Below are positions 55,089 through 63,589 of a stretch of DNA of 64,000 nt, piece after piece. Made by a program: the position numbers and the translations under genes. The notes beneath the pieces are model-generated. The model worked only from the letters and a program-made list of their open reading frames with translations. It searched no databases and was not told the origin of the DNA. The stretch comes from Nitrospira sp. BO4 (lineage in GTDB: Bacteria; Nitrospirota; Nitrospiria; Nitrospirales; Nitrospiraceae), in the NCBI GenBank assembly GCA_030144965.1, contig JAMPUU010000024.1, positions 1 to 64,000 on the forward strand. Reading direction: 5' to 3'. How positions within the stretch are numbered: the first letter of the stretch is position 1; each line of letters starts with the position of its first letter.

Positions 55089-56272
55089 GATGGTGTTGGA
55101 ATCAGCCCCGCACTGCTCGGAATGTTGAGCAGTCTCCTCGAAAGCGACTCGGCGCCGGTCAAATCCATCCGCGGACAATCTTTGAAGTGCGCCATGTCAT
55201 GCATCAAGACCCAGGCCGGCCGTGTCATGAATCCCGCGTCGTTCGTGGCCCTCAAGATGCGGTCCCGCTGATCTTGTTGGTCGACATCCAACAGCAGTGT
55301 TTGCAGCCAATAGTTGCTTCGACAGGCGAAAGGCTCCTCCACCAACCGGACGCCGGCCATGGACCCGAACGCGTCTTGATAACGAGCAAACAGCTTCCGT
55401 TTTGAAGCAAGTCTGTTCGGCAACTGTTCCAACTGGGCACAGCCCAAGGCAGCATTCAAGTTAGGCAGTCGGTAATTGTAGCCGATTTCATCGTGGCGAT
55501 ATTCCCAGACGTGCGGCAATTTAGCGGTGGTTGTCAGATGCTTGGCTTGACGGGCAAGTTCTGGATCATCGGTTAAGAGAGCCCCGCCTCCTCCGGTCGT
55601 AATGGTCTTGTTGCCATTGAAACTGAGGATGCCCATCTTCCCGAACGTGCCCGTGTGTCGGCCGTGGTACCAGCTACCCAACGACTCAGCCGCATCTTCG
55701 ACCACTGCGATATTAAAATCGCGCGCCAGTGCCAGAAGATTATCCAGATCCGCCGGATGGCCGAAGGTATGCATAGGAACAAGCGCTCGAATAATACGGC
55801 CGGTCATTCGATTGACGCAGTGCCCCGCTCGTTGCTCCGTGGAGGTGACGAGATAGTCGCGCAATTTTTGTGGATCAATGCCCAATGTGCGGAACTCGCT
55901 ATCAACGAAATGCGGCACAGCCCCGCAATAGGTCACGGCATTGGCTGTCGCGGCGAAAGTAAGGGCAGGAATCAGGACCTCATCATCGGCCTTCACGCCT
56001 AAGAGCTTCAATGCCATGTGCAGCGCTGCCGTGCCATTGACGACGGCAACGGCGTGCCTGGCCCCGGTAAAACCCTCCAGATCCGATTCAAAGCGGTCGA
56101 CGAACTTGCCTACTGACGAGACGAATGTCGAATCGAGACATTCTTTGAGATACGTCCACTCGTTCCCGTCAAAGGTCGGTTCATGCAGAGCCACAGGGCC
56201 TGGCCCGACCACATCGCGAATCGCCTTGACGATCCGGTCAACAAGACTCATCTCCGAGCCACGGCCCTTCAC
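55085..56272 (-). CDS. LegC-type aminotransferase (DegT/DnrJ/EryC1/StrS)
   Basis: A 395-residue PLP enzyme. The Schiff-base lysine is in SFNGNKTITTGGGGAL, with VVEDAAESLGSWYHG and ALTFAATANAVTYCGA upstream. It transfers an amino group to the 4-keto sugar made by LegB. The C-terminal YNYRLPNLNAALG block matches sugar aminotransferases. Start is uncertain between GTG 56272, which overlaps the LegB stop as GTGA, and ATG 56251. Confidence 0.9.
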   Translation of the reverse strand: MKGRGSEMSLVDRIVKAIRDVVGPGPVALHEPTFDGNEWTYLKECLDSTFVSSVGKFVDRFESDLEGFTGARHAVAVVNGTAALHMALKLLGVKADDEVLIPALTFAATANAVTYCGAVPHFVDSEFRTLGIDPQKLRDYLVTSTEQRAGHCVNRMTGRIIRALVPMHTFGHPADLDNLLALARDFNIAVVEDAAESLGSWYHGRHTGTFGKMGILSFNGNKTITTGGGGALLTDDPELARQAKHLTTTAKLPHVWEYRHDEIGYNYRLPNLNAALGCAQLEQLPNRLASKRKLFARYQDAFGSMAGVRLVEEPFACRSNYWLQTLLLDVDQQDQRDRILRATNDAGFMTRPAWVLMHDMAHFKDCPRMDLTGAESLSRRLLNIPSSAGLIPTPS

Positions 56273-57264
56273 AGGTTGTAGATGTCAGACTTATACCGAT
56301 GCAAATGCTCGGGCCGTGCAAACCATTGAATCGTTTCGACTAGACCACGCTTGAAGCCCTCGCGACCGCCGTACCGAGGGTGCCAGTCAAACAATTCCTT
56401 GGCTTTCCTGTTATCCGCCCATAAGCGTTCCACTTCGGAATGTTCGGGACGCAGGCGCGCTTCGTCTGTGACGATTTCAATGTCGGCATGCATAACTTCG
56501 GCAATCAATCGAGCGGTGTCTCCGATTGAAATCTCGAAGTTGCTGCCGAGATTGACGACTTCGCCCAATCCCCGATTGGAGTTCAATATCGCCATGAAAC
56601 CCGCTACGGTATCCTGCACGAAATTGAAGTCGCGCGTGGGTGACACTGCGCCAAGATTCACCCGTCGGTGACCGGCGGCAATCTGTGTAATGATCGTCGG
56701 AATCACGGCCCGGGCAGATTGGCGCGGGCCATAGGTATTGAACGGGCGTGCAATGACGACCGGCAGTCCAAACGAAGCATAGAAGGAATAGGCCATTTGG
56801 TCAGCGGCGATCTTGGTGGCCGAGTACGGCGACTGACCTTGCAATGGATGCTCTTCCGTAATGGGCACAAACCGAGCCGTGCCATATACCTCACTGGTCG
56901 AGGTATGAATGATCCGTCTGACACCCAGCTCACGCGCCGCCTGCAGCACGTTCAGCGTACCTTTCACATTGGTGTCCACGTAGGTGTCGGGAGAATGATA
57001 AGAATAGGGGATCGCAATCAGGGCCGCGAGATGCAAAACCGCCTCGCATCCTTTCATTGCCGTACGCACACCATGCGGGTCTCGGACATCGCCGGTAAAT
57101 ACTTCGAATTTCTCGCTCACATCCTCGTTGCAATGATCCAACCACCCCCAGGAGTTGAATGAATTGTAAAACACGAAGGCACGAACATCGTGACCTCCAC
57201 GAACCAGAGCCTCCGTCAGGTGGGAACCAATAAAACCGTCGGCGCCGGTGATCAGCAGCTTCAT
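56269..57264 (-). CDS. LegB-type nucleotide-sugar 4,6-dehydratase
   Basis: A 331-residue SDR: LLITGADGFIGSHLTEALV, TSTSEVYGTARF with the dehydratase-type acidic pair, and catalytic YSATKIAADQM. The distinctive YNSFNSWGWLDHC stretch after beta-2 is one I associate with LegB proteins of legionaminic acid loci. It makes the 4-keto-6-deoxy HexNAc nucleotide. It heads the seven-gene run, whose internal gaps are 1-4 bp overlaps through NeuB and LegG. The 117-bp gap upstream (57265-57381) has a short direct repeat GGTACAG but no gene. Confidence 0.92.
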   Translation of the reverse strand: MKLLITGADGFIGSHLTEALVRGGHDVRAFVFYNSFNSWGWLDHCNEDVSEKFEVFTGDVRDPHGVRTAMKGCEAVLHLAALIAIPYSYHSPDTYVDTNVKGTLNVLQAARELGVRRIIHTSTSEVYGTARFVPITEEHPLQGQSPYSATKIAADQMAYSFYASFGLPVVIARPFNTYGPRQSARAVIPTIITQIAAGHRRVNLGAVSPTRDFNFVQDTVAGFMAILNSNRGLGEVVNLGSNFEISIGDTARLIAEVMHADIEIVTDEARLRPEHSEVERLWADNRKAKELFDWHPRYGGREGFKRGLVETIQWFARPEHLHRYKSDIYNL

Positions 57265-57381
57265 GGACTCAGGGTTTCCTTCGGCCGAATGAGGGAATCC
57301 GCTTGGTCATGTTGAACTCGGATTGAGGTACAGCACCGGTACAGTCATTGCGGTAACATCTTCAGCATACCGTGGCTCCGA

Positions 57382-59382
57382 TTACGCCGCCGCTCTCACG
57401 TTAAACCGCTCCATCCACTGCCCGAAACTGATCATTCTCCACACCAGGAAGTTGAACGATTCGCCGCCGCCGATCACGGCATCGAAATGGTCGAGTGCCG
57501 TGGCGTTGAGTACGCCTTGCGAGGCATCTACAGCACGGCGCAGCTCAAGGCGAAAGCGCTCGGGCGCATCCTTGCGGATCCACGTTTCTTCTGGTGTCAC
57601 AAAACCCATTTTATCCATTCGTGTGCGGATCGGCTCAGGCAAGGTTCCCCGCATCGCTTCGCGTAAGACCTGCTTCGTTGTGGCATTCCATAACTTCATT
57701 TCGGGGGGAAGGCCTGTCAGGAACTCCACGACCCTATAATCGAGAAAAGGCAGCCTCGACTCGACACTATGAGCCATGGAATCACGATCTTCCCAATGAA
57801 GCAACATCGGTACACTGGTGGCTGTCAGCATGGCATGAGCCATCTGATTGACTGAGGTTGTTTTGACGCCGTAGGTGAGATTGGGATCTCGGGCATCAAA
57901 TGCAAGCCGTTCTCGATTGATCCAATAAGGCACCGACGATCGTTTTCCAAAGAGCCGGCGCAAAGGTTGACGCAACGGTTCGGGCAGGACTGTGTTCCCA
58001 AGGTACTTAGCGGAGCTGACATAACTCAGCCCATGAAGATGCTTAGCCGCGCGCGCCTCCCGGAGCAACGTCCCCCATCGCCACATAACAAATAGTCCTG
58101 CAAAATGCGAGGCGAAAAACCCATGATAACCAGCGAGCAGCTCATCTGCCCCCTGCCCATCTAACAACACTTTCACGCGTGCGTTCTTCGCGAGCTCAAA
58201 GACTTCCCATTGGGCGCAAATGCTCGTTGAACCGAACGGTTCATCCTGATGCCAGGTCATGGCATCAAGCTTTTTAAAAAGGTCGTCCAGGTTCGGATAG
58301 ACGTAATGAGCTTTCACACCGGTGTGCCCGACAACGACATCGACATGGTTCCGCTCATCAAATCGTTTCTCCGTGGCGCAAGCCGAAAAGGTGTTTTGGT
58401 GGTATCCCGCTCCGGTGGATTGGAGGAGCAGATTCGCCACGCAGACAATCGACGACGAGTCGAGTCCGCCGGATAGACAGGATCCGACGGGGACGTCGGC
58501 CCGCAGACGAAGTCGTACCGCATCCGTAAACAGCGCAACAAACTCATCGGCAGCCATTTTCATGTCCCCCGAAAAAGGACGTGGCGTCAGTTGATACCAC
58601 CTGCGGACCGGGAAGGTCTTTTGAAGATCCTCAATAGATCCGTCTACACACTCGCCTCCTCTGAGCTGGCAGACACCTTGGAACATCGTCTCCTCAGTGT
58701 GATCGAGCAAGCCCCAGTTCAAGAAGTCATACACTGATTGCCCGTTGACTCGAGGCGACCACCCCGGCAGCACCGTAAACTGTTTAATCTCCGATGCCAT
58801 GGCGACCAGCCCATCCGGCGAACGCCAGAGGTAGAGCGGTTTGACGCCGAATCGATCGCGCGCGGCAAACACCCGCCCTGCCCTTCGGTCAATAAGCACG
58901 AAGGCGAACATGCCGTTGAATCGATCGACACATTGCGTGCCCCAGGCAAGGTAGGCTTGCAGAATCACTTCCGTATCGCTCTGCGAGACAAAGACATGCC
59001 CCAGTTGTTGAAGCTCGTGCCGCAACTCGAGATGATTGTAGATTTCTCCGTTATACGTGATCCACACGCGGCCATCCGCCGTGCACATCGGCTGATGACC
59101 GGTTACGGAGAGATCAATGATGGCAAGACGGCGATGTCCCAACGCCATAACCGCATCAATGACCGGCCTACTGTTCCGCCTGGGCGCATAGGTCAGTCTT
59201 GAGTAGTACGCCTCGTCCGGAGTATCCGTTCCTCCAACCGGTGTCGATACAAATTCCCGAGCTGAAAACATAACAGCCCCTTCGCCGTCTGGGCCTCGAT
59301 GGCGAACCACCGTGGTCATCTTTCGAATAAGATCGTCCAAGGGATGTGGATCAGGACAAAAGAGCGCTGCAATACCACACAT
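57382..59382 (-). CDS. Asparagine synthase-type amidotransferase (second copy)
   Basis: A 666-residue enzyme with an N-terminal glutaminase (MCGIAALFC, Cys2; RRLAIIDLSVTGHQPM; NGEIYNHLEL) and a synthetase half with PP-loop SCLSGGLDSSSIVC. It differs from the first copy in sequence and length, notably by an insertion between residues about 45-75 (STPVGGTDTPDEAYY) before the conserved GHRRLAIID. Probable role: amidation of a sugar acid. Its ATG lies 2 bp from the stop of the upstream GT4 gene. Confidence 0.9.
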   Translation of the reverse strand: MCGIAALFCPDPHPLDDLIRKMTTVVRHRGPDGEGAVMFSAREFVSTPVGGTDTPDEAYYSRLTYAPRRNSRPVIDAVMALGHRRLAIIDLSVTGHQPMCTADGRVWITYNGEIYNHLELRHELQQLGHVFVSQSDTEVILQAYLAWGTQCVDRFNGMFAFVLIDRRAGRVFAARDRFGVKPLYLWRSPDGLVAMASEIKQFTVLPGWSPRVNGQSVYDFLNWGLLDHTEETMFQGVCQLRGGECVDGSIEDLQKTFPVRRWYQLTPRPFSGDMKMAADEFVALFTDAVRLRLRADVPVGSCLSGGLDSSSIVCVANLLLQSTGAGYHQNTFSACATEKRFDERNHVDVVVGHTGVKAHYVYPNLDDLFKKLDAMTWHQDEPFGSTSICAQWEVFELAKNARVKVLLDGQGADELLAGYHGFFASHFAGLFVMWRWGTLLREARAAKHLHGLSYVSSAKYLGNTVLPEPLRQPLRRLFGKRSSVPYWINRERLAFDARDPNLTYGVKTTSVNQMAHAMLTATSVPMLLHWEDRDSMAHSVESRLPFLDYRVVEFLTGLPPEMKLWNATTKQVLREAMRGTLPEPIRTRMDKMGFVTPEETWIRKDAPERFRLELRRAVDASQGVLNATALDHFDAVIGGGESFNFLVWRMISFGQWMERFNVRAAA

Positions 59383-59384
59383 GG

Positions 59385-60518
59385 CTACAACTCTCCAAGT
59401 ACGTCAGCCACAACTTGGCCCAACTTCTCGGCATTGCGTTCAGCAGTATGGGCCTGCGCCGCCCGCTCGGAGCCGGCTTTCATCCGATCAATATCGGCCG
59501 ATGTAAGTTGATTCAACGCGCGCGCGAGGGAGGCCGGTGCGAAATCGTTCGCCACGACACCACATCCGAACTCGCGCACGATTTTGGCCATCTCTGGAGA
59601 TGGCCCGATCGCCACAGCAAGGCGAGCTTGGAGGAATTCAAAAAACTTATTCGGAAGTGCATGAAAATTATTGAAGCTGGAAGGGGACAGGAGATACAGG
59701 CCAATATCGTAGGCATTGGTGAACGGAACAAGCGCTTCCATTGATACCGGAGAGAGAAATCGAACCCGCGGATTACCGGAAGCTTTAGCCTTTAGCTTTT
59801 GGATGTAGCCGGGGAAAGTCGGAACCAGCATGAGGTCGAGTTCAAAGCGGTCATCCACCCATTGCATGACCTCGATCATCTTCTCGATCTGCCTCGTTGG
59901 CATCGCATAGCCATGATGAATCATGCGGACCGGCCGCATCGGTGTCGCACGGGGAGCCAGGACATGGCTTGGAGCGGCGTTCTGAATGACGACGGGCTTG
60001 ACTCCAAGGAGACGGCGATACTCTTCGGCGATGCCGTCTGCCACCGTGATGACTCGTGCCGTCCTAGGAATGTATGTTTTGCAGAGATAGTTAGCATGCC
60101 CCTGATGGAATAGACGCCACACCAATCGCTCCTCAAATTCCAGAGGAGCATATTCATGTGCATCGAGGATGACCGGTCGAGTCCCGGCAAGAGAAAGTGC
60201 AAGAGGCAACGCCTCCAAATCATTCGCAATCGCCGTATCGAAGGCAATCCCTTCCAGCTTGCGATGGAGCTCTTGAACATGTTCCCTTGACCAGTAGTGC
60301 GATTCATACCGGCGTGACAGCAGTTTAATGCCTCCCACACATCTTCGCGTGAAGGTCCGAGCGTTGTGCTTGCAACCAAGAAAGCGAACATCGGACATTG
60401 CAGGATCGCCAGTGCCTGCAGCGATCACCGCGTGATGTGTTCGAAGGGCTTCGATCTGCCGGCGAACACGAGGATCCTGCTTTAGATCAGTGAATGAAAT
60501 GACAAGAACCGTCGCCAT
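59385..60518 (-). CDS. Glycosyltransferase family 4-like
   Basis: A 377-residue GT-B protein: VLVISFTDLKQDPRVRRQIEAL N-terminal domain, VILDAHEYAPLEFEERLVW, and a donor domain with RMIHHGYAMPTRQIEKMIEVM and LYLLSPSSFNNFHALPNKFFEFLQARLAVAIG, where the usual EX7E is partly altered. It resembles GT4 members of capsule loci. ATG 60518 is used; the in-frame GTG at 60533 is possible. It sits between the second amidotransferase and the beta-propeller gene. Confidence 0.85.
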   Translation of the reverse strand: MATVLVISFTDLKQDPRVRRQIEALRTHHAVIAAGTGDPAMSDVRFLGCKHNARTFTRRCVGGIKLLSRRYESHYWSREHVQELHRKLEGIAFDTAIANDLEALPLALSLAGTRPVILDAHEYAPLEFEERLVWRLFHQGHANYLCKTYIPRTARVITVADGIAEEYRRLLGVKPVVIQNAAPSHVLAPRATPMRPVRMIHHGYAMPTRQIEKMIEVMQWVDDRFELDLMLVPTFPGYIQKLKAKASGNPRVRFLSPVSMEALVPFTNAYDIGLYLLSPSSFNNFHALPNKFFEFLQARLAVAIGPSPEMAKIVREFGCGVVANDFAPASLARALNQLTSADIDRMKAGSERAAQAHTAERNAEKLGQVVADVLGEL

Positions 60519-60609
60519 AGGAGAACCACACACCGTCCAGATGAAAGAGCCCCATATCTCCGACCCAGCCGCTTCTCTGACTCATGTTTATGAACAACCG
60601 GAATAACCA

Positions 60610-62358
60610 CTATAAGCACCGAGCGCCGGACAAAAAACACGGTAGGTACCTGGACTCAAGGGTCATATTGGCATCCTCGCTGTTACTGAGCAACGCGGCG
60701 ATCTTCTGAAGGTCTGTTCCAGCACAGATATCGCGCGTGCATGCCAGGTAGGTCCGAACAAAGTGTTGTCCCTCAGACGAAGTTAGTGTGGCTTTTAGCT
60801 TCGTCTCGAACGCGATGTTGCGCGCCGTTCTATCAGGCCAACCAGGGCAGAAAACCGTGGCCGCATCGTCGGGTAGCAAAACTCCGTCTCGGTCTCGCTT
60901 GTCCTGCAACTTCGTCAGCATGGTCTTGAGCTCCATCTCGACTTCGGTAAGAGATAGCGCTTGATCACCGCTGACGAGATAATGATCGATGAGCCACCCC
61001 CCGTGCCTATTGTGATATGGAAGCAGTCCGACTTTCCCTGACTGTTCTATCGACAGGTAGATGACACATGCGTTCTGCGGCGAGAAAAGAAAGGTTCCAA
61101 ACTTGCCCCGCAGGCCTTCGACAAAATAGTAGTACCCGCACTGGTTCACCAATCCATCCATCGTCGGCAACCGTACATGCCGCTTCCGGAGGTGCAGCCC
61201 ACCATAGCCACATCGGAAGCCTTCAAGCGGGGGGCCAAGATCACATTCCTGAATATATCCATCCTTCGACCAGTCACGTCGGTAGGAAGGGAATCGGGCG
61301 TCTTGAAATTCCCGATCCTGAATTGCCAGGCCGCCGACCGCCTCCCACCCATCGGTCCTTGTCACATAATCCGTAAGAATCGTGGCACCTCCGGCCGTAT
61401 CAAGACGTACAACAAGGACACGGCTTTGAAATGTCGACGTGATTATTAGGTTTTCACCCAATGAGGCGATTCCGTACGGCATGTTGAGATGCTCTCGCAA
61501 GGGGCCATTCCCTCCAAAGCATCGCTGGGTGTCAAGGCTTTGAGGATCGAGTGAACAAACAAATCCGGTGTGGGCATCTGATCGAAACAGATTGCCGTGA
61601 TGCACGACAAGGGAGGTGGGCCAAAGCATTCGGTGATCCCAGGGGTTCCAACCCTGAGACCCGATCCGCTTGTTTAGCGCCCCGCTCATGAGATCAATGC
61701 GCACTATTTCCCGTCGTTCCAAGCTGGAGGCAAATACTTGATCTCCGAGGATTGCAACACCATGCGCATTCCGGAGCGCAAAGCTCCAAAGCGGCTTCCA
61801 GTCGCCATCGCCGGTTCGTCGAAAAGCCGCGATGTTGTGGCCATCATAGCTGGCCACCACAAGCACATCCCCGCCGTCCGATAGGGCCACACCTTCAGGA
61901 GTGATGGTATCCTGTGACGCAATAGTAGCCCGAATGGAAAATGTGGTCTCGTCACAGTCTAGGACACCCTCGTACACCTGATTTCCAAGATTGTTCGCAA
62001 CGATGAATCTTTGATGGGCATCGTCATAGGCAAGACCTGTAGGGAGCCATATGGACGGCCCCTTACTACCTAGGATAGGTGCCACAAGCTTCAAGGAACC
62101 AGAGTTAAGTTCAAGGCAGTAGAGATGCGTATAGTCGGCCACCGCGGCATAACGCCGGTTGATGGCTACTGCACTGATAAACGGAGAGACAGCGGGAACA
62201 TTCTTACCGTCCAGAATGAGTTGTCTCGTATGTCCGTCGTATGCGAGCGGCTCGACTCGTTGTTTCCACTGCGTAGATCCGGCTTGTTTCACGACGAGAA
62301 TAATCAAGCCGAGCACGACTACCGTCATGAGCAAGACCACACGAGAAAGAGAATTCAC
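60610..62358 (-). CDS. Membrane-anchored beta-propeller protein of unknown function
   Basis: A 582-residue protein: one N-terminal helix (about 7-24) acting as signal anchor, then repeated beta-sheet units across about 60-360 of NHL/SGL type (IWLPTGLAYDDAHQRFIVAN, PEGVALSDGGDVLVVASYDG, AHGVAILGDQVFASSLERRE, MPYGIASLGENLIITSTFQSR), followed by a helix-rich Cys-containing C-terminal domain (about 385-582). Nothing enzymatic is recognisable. Embedded in the glycan locus, it may bind or scaffold a polysaccharide in the periplasm. Which family it belongs to is unknown to me. Confidence 0.6.
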   Translation of the reverse strand: MNSLSRVVLLMTVVVLGLIILVVKQAGSTQWKQRVEPLAYDGHTRQLILDGKNVPAVSPFISAVAINRRYAAVADYTHLYCLELNSGSLKLVAPILGSKGPSIWLPTGLAYDDAHQRFIVANNLGNQVYEGVLDCDETTFSIRATIASQDTITPEGVALSDGGDVLVVASYDGHNIAAFRRTGDGDWKPLWSFALRNAHGVAILGDQVFASSLERREIVRIDLMSGALNKRIGSQGWNPWDHRMLWPTSLVVHHGNLFRSDAHTGFVCSLDPQSLDTQRCFGGNGPLREHLNMPYGIASLGENLIITSTFQSRVLVVRLDTAGGATILTDYVTRTDGWEAVGGLAIQDREFQDARFPSYRRDWSKDGYIQECDLGPPLEGFRCGYGGLHLRKRHVRLPTMDGLVNQCGYYYFVEGLRGKFGTFLFSPQNACVIYLSIEQSGKVGLLPYHNRHGGWLIDHYLVSGDQALSLTEVEMELKTMLTKLQDKRDRDGVLLPDDAATVFCPGWPDRTARNIAFETKLKATLTSSEGQHFVRTYLACTRDICAGTDLQKIAALLSNSEDANMTLESRYLPCFLSGARCL

Positions 62359-62486
62359 AAGGTTCCCCAGTGCTTGTTGAGGAGCTGGGATCTATGGAAA
62401 GCGACCTGATCGGTTCACCACTGGAGAGGCGCAGGAAGAAGTCTCAGGCCACCTCGAGGGAGGGATATCATGATAAACGGCGGTGA

Positions 62487-63554
62487 TCAGCGTCGATCAT
62501 TGTCGGCGACGAAATTCTTTATCTGTGAGTCGTGTTTTTGAATACACCCATCGATGGCACTCAAATTCTGCGTTGTCCATTCGATCGTCTTCGAAAGACC
62601 ATCGAGGAGATCTGTACGTACTTCAAAACCGATCTCCCGCTTGGCCTTCTCCGTACTACCGAATCGTTTGCCCGACCTATCCCAAGGTCGTTCGGACAGA
62701 AATTCGATATCGGCGCTATTACCGGTCAATTTATTTATTGATCTGGCAAGGTCCAGAATTGACGTTTCTACTCCGCTCGCCAAGTTATAGACCTCACCGG
62801 CCTTACCCGCACTCGCGCAAGCCACCAAACCCCGTGCGATATCCTCAACATAGATAAAGTCGCGGCTCGCACGCCCATGGTTTTCGACACGCAATGGCAT
62901 CTTTTTTAACGCGCGGTAAATAAAGGCCGGAGTGACATTGCGCCACACGGTCGCCGGAGTTCCACGCCAACGCCCGGCGCCAAGAATCTCTCGTGGCCCA
63001 TAGACGTTCTGAAATCTCGCACGCACGGTCGGAAGCCCATGCTGATGGTGGTAGTAGACAGAGTAAAACTCACCAACTACTTTTGAAATCTGGTAAGGGC
63101 TATCCAACTCGATGGGAACCGGACCATCCTCCGTGGTGGGCTGAGCAGAACCATACGTATGAGGAGCGAGGGTGCAACCCGACGCCGCATAGACCAGCTT
63201 CTTTACGCGGCGAAAGCTTTTCATCCTTTCATACAATTTAAGCGTGGTAATGAGATTGTTCGCATGATCCTCGAGCGGATTGGCGATCGAACTTTGATTG
63301 CCATGATAGGTGGCGAGATGAAAGACATAGTCGAACTTATCGCGTAGGCTAGTCAGGATAGTGTCATCGGCGATCGACCCTTCCCGCAAGTCCACGCGAG
63401 GATCGTCCGGCACGTTGAATCGTTCGGCCGACAAAAAATTGTCGACGATTGTCACCCCTTCGCATTCATGATCAAGCAGCAGTTGAATCAGGTTACTTCC
63501 GACAAAGCCGGCTCCACCCACCACCAGACATCTCGACCTTTTCAACGCGTCCAT
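62487..63554 (-). CDS. NAD-dependent nucleotide-sugar epimerase/dehydratase
   Basis: A 355-residue extended SDR: CLVVGGAGFVGSNLIQLLL, YAASGCTLAPHTYGS and YQISKVVGEFYSV with Tyr/Lys, plus the NAD-sugar-binding ENHGRASRDFIYVEDIARG. It resembles 4-epimerases or decarboxylases acting on UDP-sugars. The active-site segment SGCTLAP departs from the usual S-x-x-x-V-Y-G, so activity may differ. It overlaps nothing and is followed by another SDR gene 35 bp upstream. Confidence 0.87.
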   Translation of the reverse strand: MDALKRSRCLVVGGAGFVGSNLIQLLLDHECEGVTIVDNFLSAERFNVPDDPRVDLREGSIADDTILTSLRDKFDYVFHLATYHGNQSSIANPLEDHANNLITTLKLYERMKSFRRVKKLVYAASGCTLAPHTYGSAQPTTEDGPVPIELDSPYQISKVVGEFYSVYYHHQHGLPTVRARFQNVYGPREILGAGRWRGTPATVWRNVTPAFIYRALKKMPLRVENHGRASRDFIYVEDIARGLVACASAGKAGEVYNLASGVETSILDLARSINKLTGNSADIEFLSERPWDRSGKRFGSTEKAKREIGFEVRTDLLDGLSKTIEWTTQNLSAIDGCIQKHDSQIKNFVADNDRR

Positions 63555-63589
63555 TTCCTCGCCTTTCCCGATTCCAACCCGGACGTCCC

